A stretch of DNA of 64,000 nucleotides from Symsagittifera roscoffensis. Taxonomy: Eukaryota; Xenacoelomorpha; Acoela; Convolutidae. The translations under genes were made by a program, and so were the position numbers. Within the stretch, counting starts at the first letter, position 1; each line of letters opens with the position of its first letter. The notes beneath the pieces are model-generated. The model did no database searches. It had not been told where the DNA came from and worked only from the letters and a program-made list of their open reading frames with translations. The DNA lies in contig NC_087066.1 in assembly GCF_963678635.1 (NCBI RefSeq), positions 59,662,312-59,726,311 of the forward strand. The letters run 5' to 3'. Positions 33,135 through 43,905 of the stretch are shown in pieces.

Positions 33135-34100
33135 TCAACTCGCCCTTCGCTTGCTCCCTCCAGAACCCTTCAAAGGCGACTTCATTTGCATTGTGAGAAA
33201 TCTTCCCACCGTCGTCTCTCTGTTTTCTGCCACTTCCAGCTGTCCCTCAAGAAACTCCCATATCTGTTTGATAAGAAGTGGAGCACTCTCCCCTGTCTTG
33301 TATGTGGCATTCTCGAGCCTTGTGGTCAGAAAGGGCCACCTGCCTCTCTCTTTCATTAAGCGGTACCCCATCGATTCCAACTGCTTTTCGGTCGCAGGTG
33401 GCCTATTACATTAGGTGGCCTATTACCGGGTGATCATCCCTTATCTCTGGATTGAACTTTAGTTGCCGAGCGAGGTTCGACACTTGAAGACAGAGGACTT
33501 CATCCAGCACAATCAGAATATCCACCAATTCGTAGAATCCCCTCAAAGCATGAGATACATCTGCCCATGCCGCTGCCAACTCCGACTTAAGAAATCTCAA
33601 GTTTATTGGCTCCAGCTCGCGATTGGGAGCAGCCATGAGTATCCGCCATGCGTTCCCCTCCGCTATCAAGATCAACCTTGCATACACAAACTGCAAGGCA
33701 GGCGGCATACTCGCGTTGCCCGGGACGTCGTAAATGCCACTCTTGTCTTGGGTCCAAATCGAGAAGCCACCGACTCTTGCACCTCGTTCATCGCGGCGAA
33801 CAACGTCTGGATTGCTTCCCAGATTTTCTTGGGTGTTGCTGCCAAACCTTTCAGGTGCTCCAGAAGCCCTGCCGCGTGCAGGTGGTCGTTCATTCCCGCA
33901 AATAGCTTCAATTCAGGCTCCGACTTAATTGCCACCACCAGGGTCAGCATCTGATTCAGCTCCGCCCGAGGCAGCAGATACACTAAGTTGTCTGGCCAGA
34001 ATAACTTCGGGGACGTCCCCTTGAAGTCTGAACCCGCCACCATGATCACCCTCGCTGCACCTGAATCCGATTGATCATACACTGCGAACGTTTTGGCCAA
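33135..34100 (-). pseudogene. Accessory region with a second possible hydrolase-like segment
   Basis: Three minus-strand ORFs (34100-33672, 33708-33406, 33380-33135) form one broken protein. The first has VIMVAGSDF and, about 40 residues later, LFAGMNDHLHAAG. The G-x-N-D-H text recalls block III of SGNH hydrolases, and GSDF could stand in a GDS-like position. The middle ORF is strongly helical with ILIVLDEVLCLQ. The assignment is weak; the region directly follows a clearer SGNH-like module. Confidence 0.3.
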
Positions 34101-34157
34101 CTGCGAGCTTCCACGGGGCTTACCGTATCTTGGATCTTCGGCTAGCTTTGGACCTCC

Positions 34158-35735
34158 TTATGTGGCATCTGGGAGCCCCATGTCTTTCGGCTCAAGCAGC
34201 TTCTCCACCGCTGTCAGCTGTGCGGGAGTCGCTACCCTGATTCTGGCTATACTCGTTCGATGCTTGGGAGTTTCCACTATGAGTCCTGGACTCCCTAATT
34301 GTTTAAGGGGCCTGTAGTTGACTTGTCCCATTATCGACTTCTGTGGAATCCCAGTTAAGTCTGCTGTCTCCAATGTCTTGGTTTTTGAAAATTGTGCCTC
34401 GTGAGCTTTTAACCAGTCCACGCAGTGGTGTCTACTCAAGTCTTCATGTGACACTTTCTTGAGCCGCAGGACCTCCGCCAACTCCTGCCTGCATGCCAAA
34501 TCCTCCAGGTCCAACTCTTTCACCCTCTCTAGATACCGTGCCCTGCTCGTCTCTGCCGGTCTCTCCGCCTTCTTATTGTCCACCACCACCACCACTGAAG
34601 ACACTACCGAGCTTCGGAGCGTGGATGACCCCGCCTCCTCTGCTTCCATCGGTGTGGATCCCAGTTGTCTGGTCCAGCTGCTCCTTGAGCTATCTCTCGA
34701 GTCAATTCTCGCTCCCAGAAGACCAGATAGGGGCCTAGTTGCGAAGATGGGAGGTATTGGGGGTGGACCAAAGGTTAACTGGGCTGTTTCCAGCATGTCT
34801 GACTCTAGAATGTTTATGTGCATCTGGAAGACACCATTCAGCCACTCCATGCCCCTGGGCCTATCAAAATGGATGCCATCCGAAGACGCATCATCCGGAA
34901 GAGAGCGTTCCATCATATCGGCCACTTCCGACAATTTTACGGGGAGCACGCTCCTCTGCTGGATCTGTCTGATTATCTCGTTGATATTGCACACTTTATC
35001 ATTCATCTCTCTCGCGTGTTGGTTGGCCTTCATGTTGTATGGGCATTGCAAATGGTGAGTATCGCGGGATCTAGATAAATCATCAGCTCCTCGAAAATAC
35101 AACTCATCTTTTCGTGCAGCCTCATTACCTTTCTCGACTCTCCCCTGGACACGTCATTGGTTCCCATCATCAAAGTGACCGTGTACATCTTCACCATGTC
35201 TAACATCTCCAGTGACGCCAACATCTGCGGCGTTGCAGCTCCAGAAAAACTCAAGACTCCAACTTGCCAATGTGACTTGGATTCGCGTCAGCACTCGTAT
35301 CAGGCTGTCCCCTACAATCAAGTGGACCGCGCCCTCTGGTATTCTTGGCTGTGTGAAGTGTTCAGCCCAAAACGCGTCAGGGAAGCAATCCCTCCTTGAA
35401 CGTTTTGCCGTTGTCCAGTCCATGCGGTTGTGCCTGTGATAGGCGCCATCTTTGTTTTTCTTATAACTCGCGATTATTGCATTCATGACTGGATGGTCTC
35501 CCCAGGTGGGAGGTCGCTCTTCTCGTGCTGAATTGTCGCGAGCCCTCGACTGCAACCTATCATGTAGCTCCTTGAGACGCGAAGAACCCGTGCCAATTTG
35601 GCTACTACTGGGAGTTGAACTGAGAGTGTATCCCGGCAGCGCGATTTCCATCAACGGCCGTATCGGTTGTGTATCTAGACCGCGCACGGAGGGCACCAGC
35701 TCAGGCGGTATCCATATCTTTAGCCCCTCATTCAT
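34158..35735 (-). pseudogene. SGNH/GDSL-hydrolase-like accessory protein, frameshifted
   Basis: Three overlapping minus-strand ORFs (35735-35154, 35254-35030, 35102-34158) carry the SGNH hydrolase blocks in order. VHLIVGDSLIRV has the GDS nucleophile motif at residues 142-144 of the first ORF. LMMGTNDVSRGE is the G-x-N-D block in the second. SSDGIHFDRPRG is the D-x-x-H block at residues 75-78 of the third. All presumed catalytic residues are therefore present, but in three frames. Proline- and Ser-rich flanks and a C-terminal region follow (NYRPLKQLGSPG). In known families such domains are esterases or lipases; the role here is unknown. Confidence 0.6.
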
Positions 35736-35755
35736 GTGCTATTGGGCTACTCGGT

Positions 35756-36571
35756 CTAAAATAAATCGACCACTTGACCGGGAACCTCATCCACCTCCAT
35801 CCGCGACTCTGGTCTCGATCCCGTCGTCCTCATCTTCCTTTCCTTCTGCTTCGCGAACTCTCGTTGCCTCCTCTGTATCTTTTCCATCTCTGATTTTATC
35901 TGCTCGCCGTTCGCCTCATTCTCGCGCACTTTTTGTGCCTGCTGGTACTCCGCCCTAATCATACTCAGATCGCGCCTTGCCTGATCCCTGTCGAGGATCA
36001 CTTGATCTCTTTCCAGGTTCGCCTGCTCCCTCTCAAGTTTCGCGCCATCCCTATCAAGGTTCGATTTTTCTCGCTCCCTCTGAGCCTTTTCTAGTTCCTT
36101 CTTCAAGTTACTGAGATCCGGGTATGCCTCTTCTGTTTGCTGAGACCGTATCATGGACAATGGCCTGCTCGTAGATTGGGCTGCGAATCCCGCCTGCGGT
36201 CTGGTGGGGAGGGGGAATTCTCGCGCACCATATTCTGTGTTGTTACTCAACCCGGGATTTCTTGCCAAGTCGAATCCCCTCACACCTCCATCCACGTTCC
36301 AGGATAGCCATCTGGTCTGTTCCTGACTGGGTATTTCCTCTGAAGTGTAGCCAACCATCAACACGGCCTCTGTCGCTGATTCTCTGCATTCACCTTGCGC
36401 CTCTAACTGTAGGATAGAGTTCAACATCACCGCCAATCTCTCATCGACCTGGGTATAGCCGAGATCCCTCAAGCGCTTGTATAGCTCGTCAAGGGTAGGC
36501 CTTTTGAGCGCTAGCGGCATAGAATTCCAGAAGCGATCCGCCATCGTCATTCTATTTTCAGGCGATCTCAC
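35756..36571 (-). CDS. Coiled-coil accessory protein (271 residues)
   Basis: An intact minus-strand ORF starts at MRSPENRMTMADRFW. The first ~90 residues are mixed helical, a Pro/Gly-rich linker follows, and from about residue 150 the sequence is a long coiled coil with near-heptad units (LDRDGAKLEREQANLERDQ). The end is acidic (MEVDEVPGQ). It resembles a structural or assembly protein; no enzyme motif is seen. The first ~170 codons are repeated upstream in the tandem triplication, and a splice-acceptor-like site lies about 200 bp upstream. Confidence 0.5.
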   Translation of the reverse strand: MRSPENRMTMADRFWNSMPLALKRPTLDELYKRLRDLGYTQVDERLAVMLNSILQLEAQGECRESATEAVLMVGYTSEEIPSQEQTRWLSWNVDGGVRGFDLARNPGLSNNTEYGAREFPLPTRPQAGFAAQSTSRPLSMIRSQQTEEAYPDLSNLKKELEKAQREREKSNLDRDGAKLEREQANLERDQVILDRDQARRDLSMIRAEYQQAQKVRENEANGEQIKSEMEKIQRRQREFAKQKERKMRTTGSRPESRMEVDEVPGQVVDLF

Positions 36572-36768
36572 GTATCAACCAACTCAAGAAATACTTTCCC
36601 CAAACCAACTCGAGAAGTACCTTACTAGTTAGACTCAAGAACTACCTTTCCCCAATTGATTCTTGAGAAAAGTTTCCCTCTGATACTGCTATTAGAGAAC
36701 TTGCTCAAGATCTCCTTCTTCCTTCAAATGGGTGTGGCTTGATTGTCATTTCAATTTTGCAAATCAAT

Positions 36769-36800
36769 CTGAAAACAAAATCCATTTTTTAGACCAAGAC
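36769..36800 (-). promoter_or_regulatory. Splice-acceptor-like site upstream of the coiled-coil ORF
   Basis: On the minus strand the text ATGGATTTTGTTTTCAG precedes ATTGATTTGC. It has a T-rich tract and a terminal CAG, as in a 3' splice site. It could let a spliced subgenomic RNA express the accessory ORFs, as retroviral env is expressed. The site is repeated in the other two tandem cores. No donor has been paired with it. Confidence 0.35.
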
Positions 36801-37071
36801 GTTCTGTGCCTAACCTGAGCCTCCCCCATTATTGTGTTTTAAAACAATTATCCCAATACTTCTTTGCTAAAATAATTCAATTAGTGATTTTAAGAGCATG
36901 CAGAATCATTTCATGTTTTAGCACCATCAACTCTCTAAGATTTAATTGTCATGCCTGCTTCGTGCTCCCTTGTAGCTAACTCTTGCCCCCTTTAACCTAA
37001 CTCGATCATCATTTGACCTAACGCGACCATCCTTTGCCTCCTGACTCAAGACTTCCATGTCCGCCCAAAGC

Positions 37072-37455
37072 TCAGGCGACACTCAAGTAGTATTTCCTGT
37101 GTAGGTGCACCGTTATCTCTGTTTCTGCAAAGACCACGTGTAGGATGGCGTACAGTTTCCTAGGGTTCAACTTGCCTCCGTTTGGGTCGTAGACCGGCAT
37201 CGAGACCTCCAGTATCCCTCTTTCGATCATGAAGTCCTTCAGCCTCGTTAGTGCCAACATCACCTATTCGGGGTCTATCGTGCTCCTTTCATTGACCCTT
37301 GTTACCAAAAAGCACAGGTATTTGCCCGGAACTTGTGAAACTGAAGGAGGAAGCGCAGCCATGCCTCCCAACCCCGGTCTCTGCCTAAATAGAAACTCGA
37401 CCTTCTGATATTCTCTCTTGGAGTCGGCCTCTAGATCCCGCATCTGAATCTGCAT
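37072..37455 (-). pseudogene. Macro-domain-like segment, tandem copy 1
   Basis: This is a copy of the segment described at 40208-40591, with the same in-frame TAG stop. Upstream coding context is replaced by junction filler, so it cannot be expressed as part of the polyprotein. Confidence 0.5.
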
Positions 37456-37476
37456 CTATTTTCTCATTATCATCCA

Positions 37477-37626
37477 AGCGCTTGTATAGCTCGTCAAGGG
37501 TAGGCCTTTTGAGCGCCTATTCTTGACGAGCTATACAGTATCAGCATACCCGGTCTCAGCATACGAGCTATACAGTATCAGCATACCCGGTCTCAGCATA
37601 CCCTTGACGAGCTATACTCGTCAAGG
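37477..37626. other. Filler junction 1 of the triplication
   Basis: 150 bp built from copies of nearby sequence. It starts with a copy of the CAAGCGCTTGTATAGCTCG region of the coiled-coil ORF. Then come inverted pieces (GACGAGCTATAC) and a twice-repeated segment containing CAGTATCAGCATACCCGG. It looks like templated filler from repair by strand switching. The second junction at 39045-39194 is identical. Confidence 0.8.
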
Positions 37627-38139
37627 GTTCGATTTTTCTCGCTCCCTCTGAGCCTTTTCTAGTTCCTTCTTCAAGTTACTGAGATCCGGGTATGCCTCTT
37701 CTGTTTGCTGAGACCGTATCATGGACAATGGCCTGCTCGTAGATTGGGCTGCGAATCCCGCCTGCGGTCTGGTGGGGAGGGGGAATTCTCGCGCACCATA
37801 TTCTGTGTTGTTACTCAACCCGGGATTTCTTGCCAAGTCGAATCCCCTCACACCTCCATCCACGTTCCAGGATAGCCATCTGGTCTGTTCCTGACTGGGT
37901 ATTTCCTCTGAAGTGTAGCCAACCATCAACACGGCCTCTGTCGCTGATTCTCTGCATTCACCTTGCGCCTCTAACTGTAGGATAGAGTTCAACATCACCG
38001 CCAATCTCTCATCGACCTGGGTATAGCCGAGATCCCTCAAGCGCTTGTATAGCTCGTCAAGGGTAGGCCTTTTGAGCGCTAGCGGCATAGAATTCCAGAA
38101 GCGATCCGCCATCGTCATTCTATTTTCAGGCGATCTCAC
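37621..38139 (-). pseudogene. Truncated coiled-coil ORF, tandem copy 2
   Basis: The first ~171 codons of the coiled-coil ORF are identical to those at 36571, but the frame ends in the filler after EKAQREREKSN. The coiled-coil half is missing. Confidence 0.6.
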
Positions 38140-38639
38140 GTATCAACCAACTCAAGAAATACTTTCCCCAAACCAACTCGAGAAGTACCTTACTAGTTAG
38201 ACTCAAGAACTACCTTTCCCCAATTGATTCTTGAGAAAAGTTTCCCTCTGATACTGCTATTAGAGAACTTGCTCAAGATCTCCTTCTTCCTTCAAATGGG
38301 TGTGGCTTGATTGTCATTTCAATTTTGCAAATCAATCTGAAAACAAAATCCATTTTTTAGACCAAGACGTTCTGTGCCTAACCTGAGCCTCCCCCATTAT
38401 TGTGTTTTAAAACAATTATCCCAATACTTCTTTGCTAAAATAATTCAATTAGTGATTTTAAGAGCATGCAGAATCATTTCATGTTTTAGCACCATCAACT
38501 CTCTAAGATTTAATTGTCATGCCTGCTTCGTGCTCCCTTGTAGCTAACTCTTGCCCCCTTTAACCTAACTCGATCATCATTTGACCTAACGCGACCATCC
38601 TTTGCCTCCTGACTCAAGACTTCCATGTCCGCCCAAAGC

Positions 38640-39023
38640 TCAGGCGACACTCAAGTAGTATTTCCTGTGTAGGTGCACCGTTATCTCTGTTTCTGCAAAG
38701 ACCACGTGTAGGATGGCGTACAGTTTCCTAGGGTTCAACTTGCCTCCGTTTGGGTCGTAGACCGGCATCGAGACCTCCAGTATCCCTCTTTCGATCATGA
38801 AGTCCTTCAGCCTCGTTAGTGCCAACATCACCTATTCGGGGTCTATCGTGCTCCTTTCATTGACCCTTGTTACCAAAAAGCACAGGTATTTGCCCGGAAC
38901 TTGTGAAACTGAAGGAGGAAGCGCAGCCATGCCTCCCAACCCCGGTCTCTGCCTAAATAGAAACTCGACCTTCTGATATTCTCTCTTGGAGTCGGCCTCT
39001 AGATCCCGCATCTGAATCTGCAT
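38640..39023 (-). pseudogene. Macro-domain-like segment, tandem copy 2
   Basis: Middle copy of the macro-like segment, with the same in-frame stop; see 40208-40591. Confidence 0.5.
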
Positions 39024-39044
39024 CTATTTTCTCATTATCATCCA

Positions 39045-39194
39045 AGCGCTTGTATAGCTCGTCAAGGGTAGGCCTTTTGAGCGCCTATTCTTGACGAGCT
39101 ATACAGTATCAGCATACCCGGTCTCAGCATACGAGCTATACAGTATCAGCATACCCGGTCTCAGCATACCCTTGACGAGCTATACTCGTCAAGG
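39045..39194. other. Filler junction 2 of the triplication
   Basis: Identical to 37477-37626. One complex junction therefore formed first, and the whole unit was then duplicated once more. Confidence 0.8.
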
Positions 39195-39707
39195 GTTCGA
39201 TTTTTCTCGCTCCCTCTGAGCCTTTTCTAGTTCCTTCTTCAAGTTACTGAGATCCGGGTATGCCTCTTCTGTTTGCTGAGACCGTATCATGGACAATGGC
39301 CTGCTCGTAGATTGGGCTGCGAATCCCGCCTGCGGTCTGGTGGGGAGGGGGAATTCTCGCGCACCATATTCTGTGTTGTTACTCAACCCGGGATTTCTTG
39401 CCAAGTCGAATCCCCTCACACCTCCATCCACGTTCCAGGATAGCCATCTGGTCTGTTCCTGACTGGGTATTTCCTCTGAAGTGTAGCCAACCATCAACAC
39501 GGCCTCTGTCGCTGATTCTCTGCATTCACCTTGCGCCTCTAACTGTAGGATAGAGTTCAACATCACCGCCAATCTCTCATCGACCTGGGTATAGCCGAGA
39601 TCCCTCAAGCGCTTGTATAGCTCGTCAAGGGTAGGCCTTTTGAGCGCTAGCGGCATAGAATTCCAGAAGCGATCCGCCATCGTCATTCTATTTTCAGGCG
39701 ATCTCAC
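39189..39707 (-). pseudogene. Truncated coiled-coil ORF, tandem copy 3
   Basis: Same as 37621-38139, from the third core; it ends in the second filler junction. Confidence 0.6.
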
Positions 39708-40207
39708 GTATCAACCAACTCAAGAAATACTTTCCCCAAACCAACTCGAGAAGTACCTTACTAGTTAGACTCAAGAACTACCTTTCCCCAATTGATTCTT
39801 GAGAAAAGTTTCCCTCTGATACTGCTATTAGAGAACTTGCTCAAGATCTCCTTCTTCCTTCAAATGGGTGTGGCTTGATTGTCATTTCAATTTTGCAAAT
39901 CAATCTGAAAACAAAATCCATTTTTTAGACCAAGACGTTCTGTGCCTAACCTGAGCCTCCCCCATTATTGTGTTTTAAAACAATTATCCCAATAATTCTT
40001 TGCTAAAATAATTCAATTAGTGATTTTAAGAGCATGCAGAATCATTTCATGTTTTAGCACCATCAACTCTCTAAGATTTAATTGTCATGCCTGCTTCGTG
40101 CTCCCTTGTAGCTAACTCTTGCCCCCTTTAACCTAACTCGATCATCATTTGACCTAACGCGACCATCCTTTGCCTCCTGACTCAAGACTTCCATGTCCGC
40201 CCAAAGC

Positions 40208-40591
40208 TCAGGCGACACTCAAGTAGTATTTCCTGTGTAGGTGCACCGTTATCTCTGTTTCTGCAAAGACCACGTGTAGGATGGCGTACAGTTTCCTAGG
40301 GTTCAACTTGCCTCCGTTTGGGTCGTAGACCGGCATCGAGACCTCCAGTATCCCTCTTTCGATCATGAAGTCCTTTAGCCTCGTTAGTGCCAACATCACC
40401 TATTCGGGGTCTATCGTGCTCCTTTCATTGACCCTTGTTACCAAAAAGCACAGGTATTTGCCCGGAACTTGTGAAACTGAAGGAGGAAGCGCAGCCATGC
40501 CTCCCAACCCCGGTCTCTGCCTAAATAGAAAATCGACCTTCTGATATTCTCTCTTGGAGTCGGCCTCTAGATCCCGCATCTGAATCTGCAT
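40208..40591 (-). pseudogene. Macro-domain-like segment after integrase (third copy, original context)
   Basis: Two minus-strand ORFs (40591-40400 and 40399-40208) are one reading frame split by a single TAG. The text runs FRQRPGLGGMAAL, then GKYLCFLVTR, MLALTRLKDFMIERGILEVSMP, and ILHVVFAETEITVHLH. The succession of a G-G-hydrophobic strand, a F-L-V-T-R strand, a long helix, a V-S-M-P strand and a final VF.eT.I.V strand matches the C-terminal half of macro (ADP-ribose-binding) domains of the OARD1/TARG1 type. The usual IGCGLD-like loop reads VYDPNGGKL, so binding is doubtful. The N-terminal half of the fold is not visible. Confidence 0.5.
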
Positions 40592-40947
40592 CTATTTTCT
40601 CATTATCATCCATGCTCACGTCCTCGTTGCCGTCATTCTTCTCTCTGGTGCCTTTTTCGTTCACTTCACATGCTGGCTCTACCAGTAGGTACTCGAGTCC
40701 TTCCATATTCTGCGGTACACGCCAGTCTTCCGGTGATGGGACAAGAGGTTTCAGATTTTCATAGTGCGCTGCACGCCCTGTACTCAAGCGGTAGAACCGC
40801 CCCTGCTGGTGTACCTCCATTATCATGAACGGTCCTCGCCATGTCTTTAGCAATTTTTTCGTGCGCCCTTCGGATGTATGATATTCTGGAACACCCAGAC
40901 ATATTGTCCCACTGCATAGGGTTTCGCTCGAAGTGTTTTTTCATCAT
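40521..40947 (-). pseudogene. Integrase C-terminal (GPY/F-like) region and acidic tail
   Basis: The ORF at 40853-40521 begins LKTWRGPFMIMEVHQQGRFY, which matches the G-P-F/Y module of gypsy integrase C-termini that aids target DNA contact. YRLSTGRAAHYENLKP follows, and then a very acidic tail (NDGNEDVSMDDNEKIDADSD). The preceding frame (40947-40759) gives the linker. A frameshift separates it from the catalytic core. Confidence 0.65.
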
Positions 40948-41001
40948 ACTTCTTCCGCTGTCTCATTTGTGCTTGCGCCGTTTTCCTCCTGCAGAGCTCG
41001 T

Positions 41002-41460
41002 TTACTTCCTATTGTCTCTTGACCGCTTCTTCACATACGCCTGAGGCGACGTCTTTTTCCCTTCGTATTCTGGATAAAAGAATGTTAGGGGCATCGCTCT
41101 CTCCCTGCCCGTTAACATCATGAAAGGGCTGATTCCTGTTGTTGAGTGTTGCGTGCTGTTGTACGCCACTACCACTTGCGGCAGACACTTATCCCAGTCT
41201 GTCATGTATCTCGAGCAAAACACCCTGAGCATGTTCACCAGCGTTCTGTTTTGTCTCTCCACTAATCCGTTAGTCTGAGGATGGTAAGTTGTTGAGTGTG
41301 CTGGAGCAATGTGTGATCTCCTCATCAACTCTTTTGTTAGGTCCCCCACAAAGACTTTCCCGTTGTCCGATTGGAATGTCATCGGACAACCATATCGCGA
41401 TATCCAATGCGTTATCAAATGGTCACAAGTCTCCTCCGCTGAGGCTGTTTGACATGGCAC
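41002..41460 (-). pseudogene. Integrase catalytic core, second part
   Basis: The 152-residue ORF contains MTFQSDNGKVF (second catalytic Asp, residue 32) and YHPQTNGLVERQNRTL (catalytic Glu, residue 68). The Asp-Glu spacing of 35 residues is exactly that of DDE integrases. A frameshift near 41420-41460 separates it from the first part. Confidence 0.85.
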
Positions 41461-41942
41461 AACTTCGTAAAGTGATCTATTGTGACCAGTATTTGGTTAT
41501 ATCCCGAGTCAGTCATGCAGATCTTCTGATGGTCTATCTGCACGACTTCGTTAAATTCCGAGCTCTCTACGGAATTGAGGGGGAACTTCAATTTTCTTGT
41601 GTCTTTCACTTGTAAACACGCCAGGCATGCGTTCACCCATCTCTCGCAAACCTTTCTTAACCCTGGCCAATCAAACCTGTGTAGCATTCTTTGTTGTACC
41701 TTGTCTATCCCCTGATGTCCCATTTGATCGTGAGATCTGAATAGCACTTCCGTCTGGTATAACTGTGGTAGTATGATGATATTATGCTTGTGAAATATCT
41801 TCTCCTCATCATTTCTTCTACAGGCTACCACACCATCAGCTGTGTGATAGAGTAAATTTTTTCTCTCTTTGTAGAACTGGCTCAAGATCTTGTAACTATC
41901 TTCCTCCAGATTCCCTTTCTCTTTGACTCCTGTCCGGATCAA
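41415..41942 (-). pseudogene. Integrase zinc-binding domain and first part of core
   Basis: The 175-residue ORF has HDQMGH and ACLAC (His71, His76, Cys106, Cys109), the HHCC zinc-binding module of retroelement integrases. EVVQIDHQKICMTDSGYNQ follows, with the first catalytic Asp at residue 137. The enzyme would insert the cDNA into the genome. It is followed by the frame containing the remaining DDE residues. Confidence 0.85.
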
Positions 41943-42820
41943 TTATGAGAGATTGCTCGTCATCTTTTCATTCTTCTGTGCTTGTATCAGATCCGACAGT
42001 CTGTATCTCGCTTTGACGTGTTCCTTCAATGCCATCATCTGACCATTCAGTTCTCCAGGACTGTGAATGTCGTCTTTTAGCTTGACGCAAACTATCCTTC
42101 TCAAGACCTTCCTGTCATCATCTGGCACCAGGTTTTTTCTGACATTTGAATTGCACGATTGCTCTCTGAACGAAATCCTTGATACTGCAATTTTCTCAAG
42201 CTCTCCACCTCCGTACACCTCCTGTTGATCTAGATTGTACGTTCCTGAGGATGAGTCAGTTTGTAGTTCCCTGTCGCGGTGCCTCATTTTCTCTTCTGCC
42301 AATATCATACAAAGACTATCTTGGTCATTGCCACTTTTCTCTGAGACTTCATCCCTTTCATCGGACTCCCCGGGCACTTTCTCTTCTTCAGCATCTTCTT
42401 CTGATGTAGGCCACTCCCCGGACTCTTGACCCAATCCAAGGTGTTCGGCCTCCTCCCTAAATGACACTTTCTTCTTTCGAACTATAGTCTGCCTTAGTAT
42501 CTCTTCCGGGATTTTCTCAACTAGTGACTGCACGACTTCTTTGTCATCAAGTTGCTTTTCTTTCAACGAGTCGTCGCCATACGCTGCCTCATTTCTTCTC
42601 AGTATTCTGACTTCTGGTTCGTCTTTATCCAGAAGTCAGAATACGGTTTTGTTCCAGACTACGGGTTTATCGTCTGCTAGATTCTCAAGTAATCTCCTCA
42701 AGTACTCACCTATCTCCGCCCTCCCAGTCTCTACTTGATTGAGATCTTAGCCTTTTGCCTTTAGTGTTTCCCTCACTATTTTTGACTTGAGCATTAGTTC
42801 CATTGGCATCCCTCAGTTTC
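41943..42820 (-). pseudogene. RNase H-integrase linker, acidic
   Basis: The 207-residue ORF (42566-41943) has a highly charged, low-complexity composition (SEEDAEEEKVPGESDERDE) and no catalytic motif. It lies between RNase H and integrase in the polyprotein. The stretch at 42567-42820 is a further broken part; a short palindromic repeat around TCAGAATAC/GTATTCTGA occurs near 42600-42645. Confidence 0.5.
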
Positions 42821-42823
42821 TCT

Positions 42824-43534
42824 TCAAAATGTTTTCTCTGGACGCTCCTCTGGTAGCTCGGGATAATCCTCTATAGGTTTACCTGAGTTCCCGAGCCACC
42901 TCGAGAGTGAAAAGCTATCGTACGTTTCCTTGTCCATAAAAGAGAAGCAATCTTTGATTTCTGGCCTATCCTCCTCCCTTTGTTCCTGTCTTTCGTAGAA
43001 TTCCGTCTTCTTACTCAAGCTATCGGCATTTTGATGTTTGTCCCTTGTTCTCTGTTCAATGATCATATTGTAGCCATCCAAGCAAATTATCCATCTCTCA
43101 ATGTAGCTCTGATCCAATGAGTACGTCTTCAACCAGCTGAGTGCTCTATTGTCGACCCGTAACTTGTATGGTTCGCTACCTAGGTACGCCCTGTATTTCT
43201 CTACACAGGTGACCAACGCAAACATTTCTACCTTGGTTGCCCCGTACCTCATCTCTGTATCACTCAAGTTTTTGCTCCCGTATGCTATTGGTCTCAAGAC
43301 TGTCTTCCCGCTCCATTCCTGCTCTTGATGGAGTATGCCAGAGATCGCTACCACTAACGCATCCGTAACCAGCACGTACATTCCTTTTCCCGTTGGCATA
43401 CCTAGCACAGGTGCTTCACACAATTCCGTCTTTATTCTTGGGAATGACTCTTTTGCTGCGTTGTTAAACATGAATTTCTTGCCTTTGTGCCTCACGAAAT
43501 GTTGCATCGTGTACACTGTACACTTGGTCCGCAT
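42824..43534 (-). pseudogene. RNase H domain
   Basis: The 236-residue ORF has PVLGMPTGKGMYVLVTDALVV (Asp of T-D-A), TEMRYGATKVEMFALV (Glu), and LRVDNRALSWL (Asp), then HQNADSLSKK. These are the ordered motifs of the Ty3/gypsy RNase H that degrades the RNA strand during reverse transcription. The frame overlaps the RT frame with a shift. Confidence 0.85.
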
Positions 43535-43877
43535 AGCCCTTAATCAATTCCCTGTAATAGTTCGCAAAATCCAAGAAGCTCATCAGTTGATGCTCCGTTT
43601 TCGGTGATTTCCAGGTCAGAACCGCTTCTACTGCGTCTGGGTCTGGTCTGATGCCATGTCTATCCACCATTTTCCCCAGGTATTTAATTGATTCCTTGAG
43701 TATCTCGCACTTCGATGGCTTGCATTTTAGTCCCGCCCTTTTCATGCAAGCGAACACCTTGTCTAGTCGCTCGATGTGGTCCTCTAAAGTAGGCGTCGCT
43801 AATACCACGTCGTCTACGTAGCACATCACCAGGTTGCCAAATTTCATCGTTACACTTGTCAATGCGTTTGACAACAC
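43464..43877 (-). pseudogene. Reverse transcriptase, YVDD half
   Basis: The 137-residue ORF contains LVMCYVDDVVLATPT (catalytic YVDD at residues 20-23), KCEILKESIKYLGKMVDRHGI, and LMSFLDFANYYRELIKGYA. These are the palm, thumb and connection motifs of gypsy RT. Its upstream partner is at 43906-44199, in another frame. Confidence 0.9.
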
Positions 43878-43905
43878 TTGTCATCGTTACACTTTGTTCA
43901 ATGCG

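Larger units (their letters stand above)
36059..40612 (-). repeat. Tandem triplication, period 1568 bp
   Basis: Three near-identical cores of 1418 bp lie at 36059-37476, 37627-39044 and 39195-40612, separated by two identical 150 bp junctions. Each core holds the macro-like ORF pair, an intercistronic region and the start of the coiled-coil ORF. Only a few substitutions separate the cores, mostly in the third (for example near 39994, 40375 and 40531). The copy next to integrase is the one attached to the original upstream sequence. Confidence 0.95.

Noticed and set aside
29586-35958. Many long + strand ORFs opposite the accessory region
   Set aside because: They mirror GC-rich minus-strand coding sequence. 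The minus strand shows recognisable hydrolase and coiled-coil text and agrees with the orientation of gag-pol.
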